Part shown: one piece after another, positions 60,638-64,000 of the stretch | Position numbering within the stretch: the first letter of the stretch is position 1 | How the letters are laid out: each line of letters begins with the position of its first letter | NCBI RefSeq assembly: GCF_963678635.1 | Contig: NC_087069.1 | Location: forward strand, 18,698,660-18,762,659 | Origin: Symsagittifera roscoffensis | Taxonomy: Eukaryota; Xenacoelomorpha; Acoela; Convolutidae | Direction of reading: 5' to 3' | DNA length: 64,000 bases | Position numbers and translations under genes: made by a program | Notes under the pieces: generated by a model | Seen by the model: the letters and a program-made list of their open reading frames with translations, nothing else | What the model was told of the DNA's origin: nothing | Database searches by the model: none

Positions 60638-63103
60638 ATGAGTCTAGACAAGTCAAGGATACCTAAACGAGGTAATAGCTCTAGGAAATTCATACCTAGA
60701 AAGCAAAGAAAAACAATGACCGACCCTTTTGTGGATCGGATCAAACGAGCCCGGACCGACAAAGGGGAGACGGTTTCAGGCAGAATGGTTGAAACTAGGA
60801 GTCAGAAGTCCTCAGAAGAACGAAAAGCTATGTTAGAAGTGGAGGTCAATACGGACCAGGCCATGAATGACAACCAGGAAGTACATGGAGTGGAAGGGAG
60901 AGGCAGAAGGCTGGCGAGTGAATCTACTCCGGTAGAACAAGGCCATGATCTTGCCACTTCCACCGGGACAATGGACCGAGAGGACATGTCGGAACTGTCC
61001 GACATCTCAACTGAAATAGTGGCAACTAGAAGATCTCCAACAGACAACACCATGATGGCAGGCGGGACTGAGAAACAAACAACGTCCTCATCGTTCTCAG
61101 AAAGAATGAGGAACACCTTAGGAAACATTTTTCCTTTCACCATGGGAGTGGGCACAGGAAATGAAGGTGAATCCCAGGAGGATGAAGAGGACGAAGACGA
61201 GCAAGTGGATTTTGGATCTCAAGTCAGCCTCAATAGTTCGACCCAGGAGAATGAGGCATATGTCGAAGGAGAGACTGGAACCATGGACAAATTTGGTGTG
61301 GTGAGAACGATAAGCAAAGAGGTAAACACACCGGGCCAGTCGAGAGGCTTCGCGATTATGACAAATTCAGACCCGCGAACGGGGGAGAGTAGATACAAAG
61401 GGCTAGGCAACGCATTGGCGGATCCTGAAGTGGATAATGAAAAGACGTCGAGGCAGAGAGTCAAGGCCCGAATCTCGACCAGCACGAAGCTACCTGGGAC
61501 CGACAGGTTGACACTGCCACTAGTGACGCCACTCATGGATAACAGGGCAGCATTAGTAAAAGCCTTGAACAACATATTGGGCAGTATAGGGGAACAAAAC
61601 GAACAGATGTCCTTAAGAATGAGTGAACTAGAAAGAGCAGTTCACATTGAGAGAGAAAGTCTACGGGAAGAAATAAACCGCAATAGACAAGAAGTTGGAA
61701 GGAGCAAAAAACGCTTGAAAGAAAGAACGGACGAGCACATAGCGAAGAACTTGTCGCGAATGACAAGAGAAGCGGAACAGAGTGAGTTACGCTTAAGAGA
61801 CGACATGGAGAAGTTAAGAATTCAGCAAGAGCAGTCTCTTGGGACTCTTGACACAAAGATAGTTGCGATGATGGAGAGGCGAACTCAGGCTATTATGGAT
61901 AAGTTGGACGGGCTACTAGGCAGCAAGAGTGGACCAAAAGAAGGGGAACCGAACTCGAGAGGTCCCAGCAGGGAGCTGAAGGTGAACTTCAATGACCATC
62001 AAAGGAGGAGGACATATAGATCCACTAGAGGTAGGGGCAGTTCATCAGGCTATGCCACAAGGGATAATAGAACATGGGGCCCAAACAGTAGAGCAAGTTC
62101 AACGGGGAACAGACAGACCTCTAACGAACGACCAACGCAAGGCACACATGCGACTGGGAGAGGTGATTCCGGTAACAGGAGACATGCGAGCCCAGGGAGG
62201 AGTCATGTGGGCCAAGGGGGAAACACTCACGGCGATTCGGATTGCAGGGATGCACCGAATACAGAGCCTTTAACAAGGTGTGATGACACTCAGGCGGGGC
62301 ACTCGAGAGATGCTATGGCAATGGCCACAGCCTTTGAACCCCTAAACAGGTCTTTAGAGACATTCCTTACAAGGTTATCCAAAACCAATGAAGGCAGTGA
62401 GAAGTCCAGGAGAGTCTTCAAGAAACCAAGATGCTACAAAGACGAATCTGATGGCTGTATTGATACCTGGATAGAGGTAATGAAACTGCATTTCGAAGAA
62501 GAGGACTTGTCGGAAAGACAAGAATGCAGTGCACTCACCAGTAACTTGGAAGGGACAGCCCTGAACTGTGTCATGGCCATGAAGCAATATCAGCGTGACA
62601 CAGCCGAGAAAATCTTCGAAATCTTGTTGACCCGTTTTGGATCAGGGGTGCAGGGGCACCAAGCGAGGATGCGCTTCGAGAATTGGAGGCAACGAGAAGA
62701 TGAAACGATAGACAAGTTTCTAGATGACTGGGAAATGTTGAGAAGACGCAGCCAACCGGATGAGTCGAACCGAAGGATGAACCTGGCGGTAGCCTCAAAA
62801 TTGATCGACGATGTGAAGAATGATGAACTTCGAACAATGCTAGCAACGCATTACAAACCACTATCAACCAATGCGCCAACACCAGAGGAGTTGAGGCTCA
62901 AGTCAAAAGAATATCTTTTGTTGAAACCTCCTTCGAGATCTGGATACTATAAGAACAATTATGGCAATTTTAACAGCGGACCAGCAAACCAAGGGAACAA
63001 CTGGTACAAACCGATGGATGATATGGACAAGATTGCTCTTGTGCCAATTGCAGTTCATCGGACCATCATGTGTCAGCATGCCCAACTTACAAACAAGGCA
63101 TGA
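60638..63103 (+). CDS. gag: Gag-like protein of element 1 (frame broken at the zinc knuckle)
   Basis: 821 aa from the ATG at 60638 (an in-frame TTG precedes it). Low-complexity N terminus with an acidic run (EDEEDEDEQ); a long charged coiled coil at about 310-440; an Arg/Gly/Ser-rich basic region at about 450-540; then a Ty3/gypsy-type capsid region (CIDTWIEVMKLHFEEEDLSE, NLEGTALNCVMAM, FENWRQREDETIDKFLDDWE). It forms the particle core of LTR retrotransposons. The frame ends shortly after residue 797, just where a CCHC zinc knuckle begins in the -1 frame, so the normal Gag would have been longer. Spacing suggests an indel near 63030-63040; a programmed shift is less likely as no slippery heptamer is visible. 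Confidence 0.8.
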   Translation: MSLDKSRIPKRGNSSRKFIPRKQRKTMTDPFVDRIKRARTDKGETVSGRMVETRSQKSSEERKAMLEVEVNTDQAMNDNQEVHGVEGRGRRLASESTPVEQGHDLATSTGTMDREDMSELSDISTEIVATRRSPTDNTMMAGGTEKQTTSSSFSERMRNTLGNIFPFTMGVGTGNEGESQEDEEDEDEQVDFGSQVSLNSSTQENEAYVEGETGTMDKFGVVRTISKEVNTPGQSRGFAIMTNSDPRTGESRYKGLGNALADPEVDNEKTSRQRVKARISTSTKLPGTDRLTLPLVTPLMDNRAALVKALNNILGSIGEQNEQMSLRMSELERAVHIERESLREEINRNRQEVGRSKKRLKERTDEHIAKNLSRMTREAEQSELRLRDDMEKLRIQQEQSLGTLDTKIVAMMERRTQAIMDKLDGLLGSKSGPKEGEPNSRGPSRELKVNFNDHQRRRTYRSTRGRGSSSGYATRDNRTWGPNSRASSTGNRQTSNERPTQGTHATGRGDSGNRRHASPGRSHVGQGGNTHGDSDCRDAPNTEPLTRCDDTQAGHSRDAMAMATAFEPLNRSLETFLTRLSKTNEGSEKSRRVFKKPRCYKDESDGCIDTWIEVMKLHFEEEDLSERQECSALTSNLEGTALNCVMAMKQYQRDTAEKIFEILLTRFGSGVQGHQARMRFENWRQREDETIDKFLDDWEMLRRRSQPDESNRRMNLAVASKLIDDVKNDELRTMLATHYKPLSTNAPTPEELRLKSKEYLLLKPPSRSGYYKNNYGNFNSGPANQGNNWYKPMDDMDKIALVPIAVHRTIMCQHAQLTNKA

Positions 63104-64000
63104 AGGCAATAGGCTTTAGCCTCGAGGACGAAGATGCGTCAGAAGTTGACCATGAGTATTTCATTAGAGGAGTAATTGCAAAATTCAACCCGAGGTGTTT
63201 CTTTTGCAACTTGGAAGGTCAGTTTAAATCAGATTGTCCGCAATTCTGGGATGCAGTGGCAGACATCAAGCATCCAAGGCATGAGGAAGCTTTATCAGGA
63301 GTGAAAGCCAGCAAGGCTCGCCTGTTGAGTGAAGCGGAGGCGCGCAGAAAAGACAAACCGCAAGAAGTGGCGACGAAGAAAATGCAAGCGGTAACTGAAG
63401 AGACACGTGAACTGGAACCAGTGACTGCGGCCGATGACTTCAAGATTGATTATAGGGCAGCCGCGAGGGATGCTCTAAATAGAGTGCAGCAGGAAGTGGT
63501 GACGAAAGAGATCGAACAAAAAGTGAAACTCGAACTGGAGAATGAGAAACTACAGGAGCAACTGAATACCTTCGAAGCAACGGAGGTCGAGGAGACTAAA
63601 ACACCGAGCAGTTTGAGCATGAAATTTAGTGTGATCTCCGGTCAGAGGTTCGGCATGGTGCCACAAGGAAGCAAGATACAGTCGATAATCTCAGTGGCTG
63701 GACACCAGGTAATCAGAAATCTGAGTGAGCCATCCGAGTTCACTTTGATGCATTTGGACACATATGCAGGTTATCTGAGGCAGGTGGAGCCACGCTCTGA
63801 GTCGAGACCTGTGCGAGCACTACTAACAACGGGTGGCCCTCGCACAAAGAAACTTCATGGACGCTACCTGGAGGTCTATGGGCCGTATCAAGTGATGCTG
63901 AACGTGGATGGGATCAGTATCTATACTAGGACTTATGTAACAACAGACAGTGACCAGATAGGGCAGATCTATTTGGGTGAGGAGGAACTCAAAGTCCGCA
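63022..64000 (+). CDS. Gag nucleocapsid and following region of element 1 (open to the edge)
   Basis: Frame -1 to gag, open from 63022 to the end of the window. Begins with CANCSSSDHHVSAC, a perfect CX2CX4HX4C knuckle (63040-63081). A second knuckle CFFCNLEGQFKSDC (63196-63237) has Gln at the His position (CAG at 63220). Beyond come a Glu/Lys-rich helical linker (EIEQKVKLELENEKLQEQL) and QIYLGEEELKVR. The protease and RT should lie to the right. No ATG is needed if this is the continuation of Gag or Gag-Pol. Confidence 0.7.
63196..63237 (+). other. Second zinc knuckle with His replaced by Gln
   Basis: C-x2-C-x4-Q-x4-C. A CAC or CAT to CAG change would explain it. Together with the gag frame break it suggests that this copy is defective. 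Confidence 0.6.

Larger units (their letters stand above)
50276..64000 (+). mobile_element. Element 1: Ty3/gypsy-like LTR retrotransposon (5' part)
   Basis: Plus-strand element with a 5' LTR (50276-51182), a primer-binding-like site (51195-51208), a leader split by the insertion of element 2 (leader parts 51183-51749 and 59331-60637), gag (60638-63103) and a second open frame to the right edge. Pol and the 3' LTR would lie beyond the window. The leader block GGAAATCTCC-AAAAGCTACTTTTACAAAA at about 59600 is shared with element 2, tying both to one family. Confidence 0.8.

Overview
The window is metazoan nuclear DNA: AT-rich, with intron-containing genes whose splice sites are canonical GT-AG, and packed with interspersed repeats. 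The best evidence is a complete integrin beta-subunit gene on the minus strand, assembled here exon by exon with every splice phase matching. The species cannot be fixed from the sequence. Nothing in it is bacterial.

Layout. (1) 2222-12305, minus: the 5' part of a gene for a secreted protein (signal peptide, cysteine-rich region, EGF-like segment, start of a C-type lectin-like domain), which runs off the left edge. (2) 15445-49905, minus: the integrin beta gene, 15 coding exons giving about 844 aa with PSI, I-like (VWA), hybrid, I-EGF, beta-tail, transmembrane and NPLY-bearing cytoplasmic parts. An in-frame donor inside the last exon joins in perfect phase to a further exon (15445-15893) encoding a basic Ser/Arg/Pro/His-rich tail, so a second isoform of about 966 aa is predicted. 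(3) Introns and spacers are filled with at least six repeat families, LINE remnants, a 166-bp satellite, minisatellites and MITE-like elements.

(4) 50276-64000 is a nest of two LTR retroelements. Element 1 (plus strand) has a 5' LTR (50276-51182), a primer-binding-like site, a long leader with GC-rich tandem repeats and a Ty3/gypsy-like gag (60638-63103) that continues in another frame to the right edge. Element 2 (51750-59330, minus strand) sits inside the leader of element 1. Its two LTRs differ by only 3 substitutions and 1 indel over about 920 bp, so it inserted recently. It carries the same LTR family, the same TGGCGCTCCTGGGT primer-site-like motif 12 nt after the LTR and the same leader block, but it has no recognisable gag, protease, reverse transcriptase or integrase. 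In their place are four intact ORFs: a macro-domain-like protein (126 aa), two small proteins (180 and about 187 aa) and a 967-aa protein I cannot assign.

Reading: element 2 looks like a recently active satellite LTR element with its own protein cargo, probably mobilised in trans by relatives of element 1. It is the strongest candidate here for an undescribed system. The integrin gene is otherwise ordinary, but its ligand-binding domain lacks the ADMIDAS aspartates and its tail appears to be alternatively spliced.
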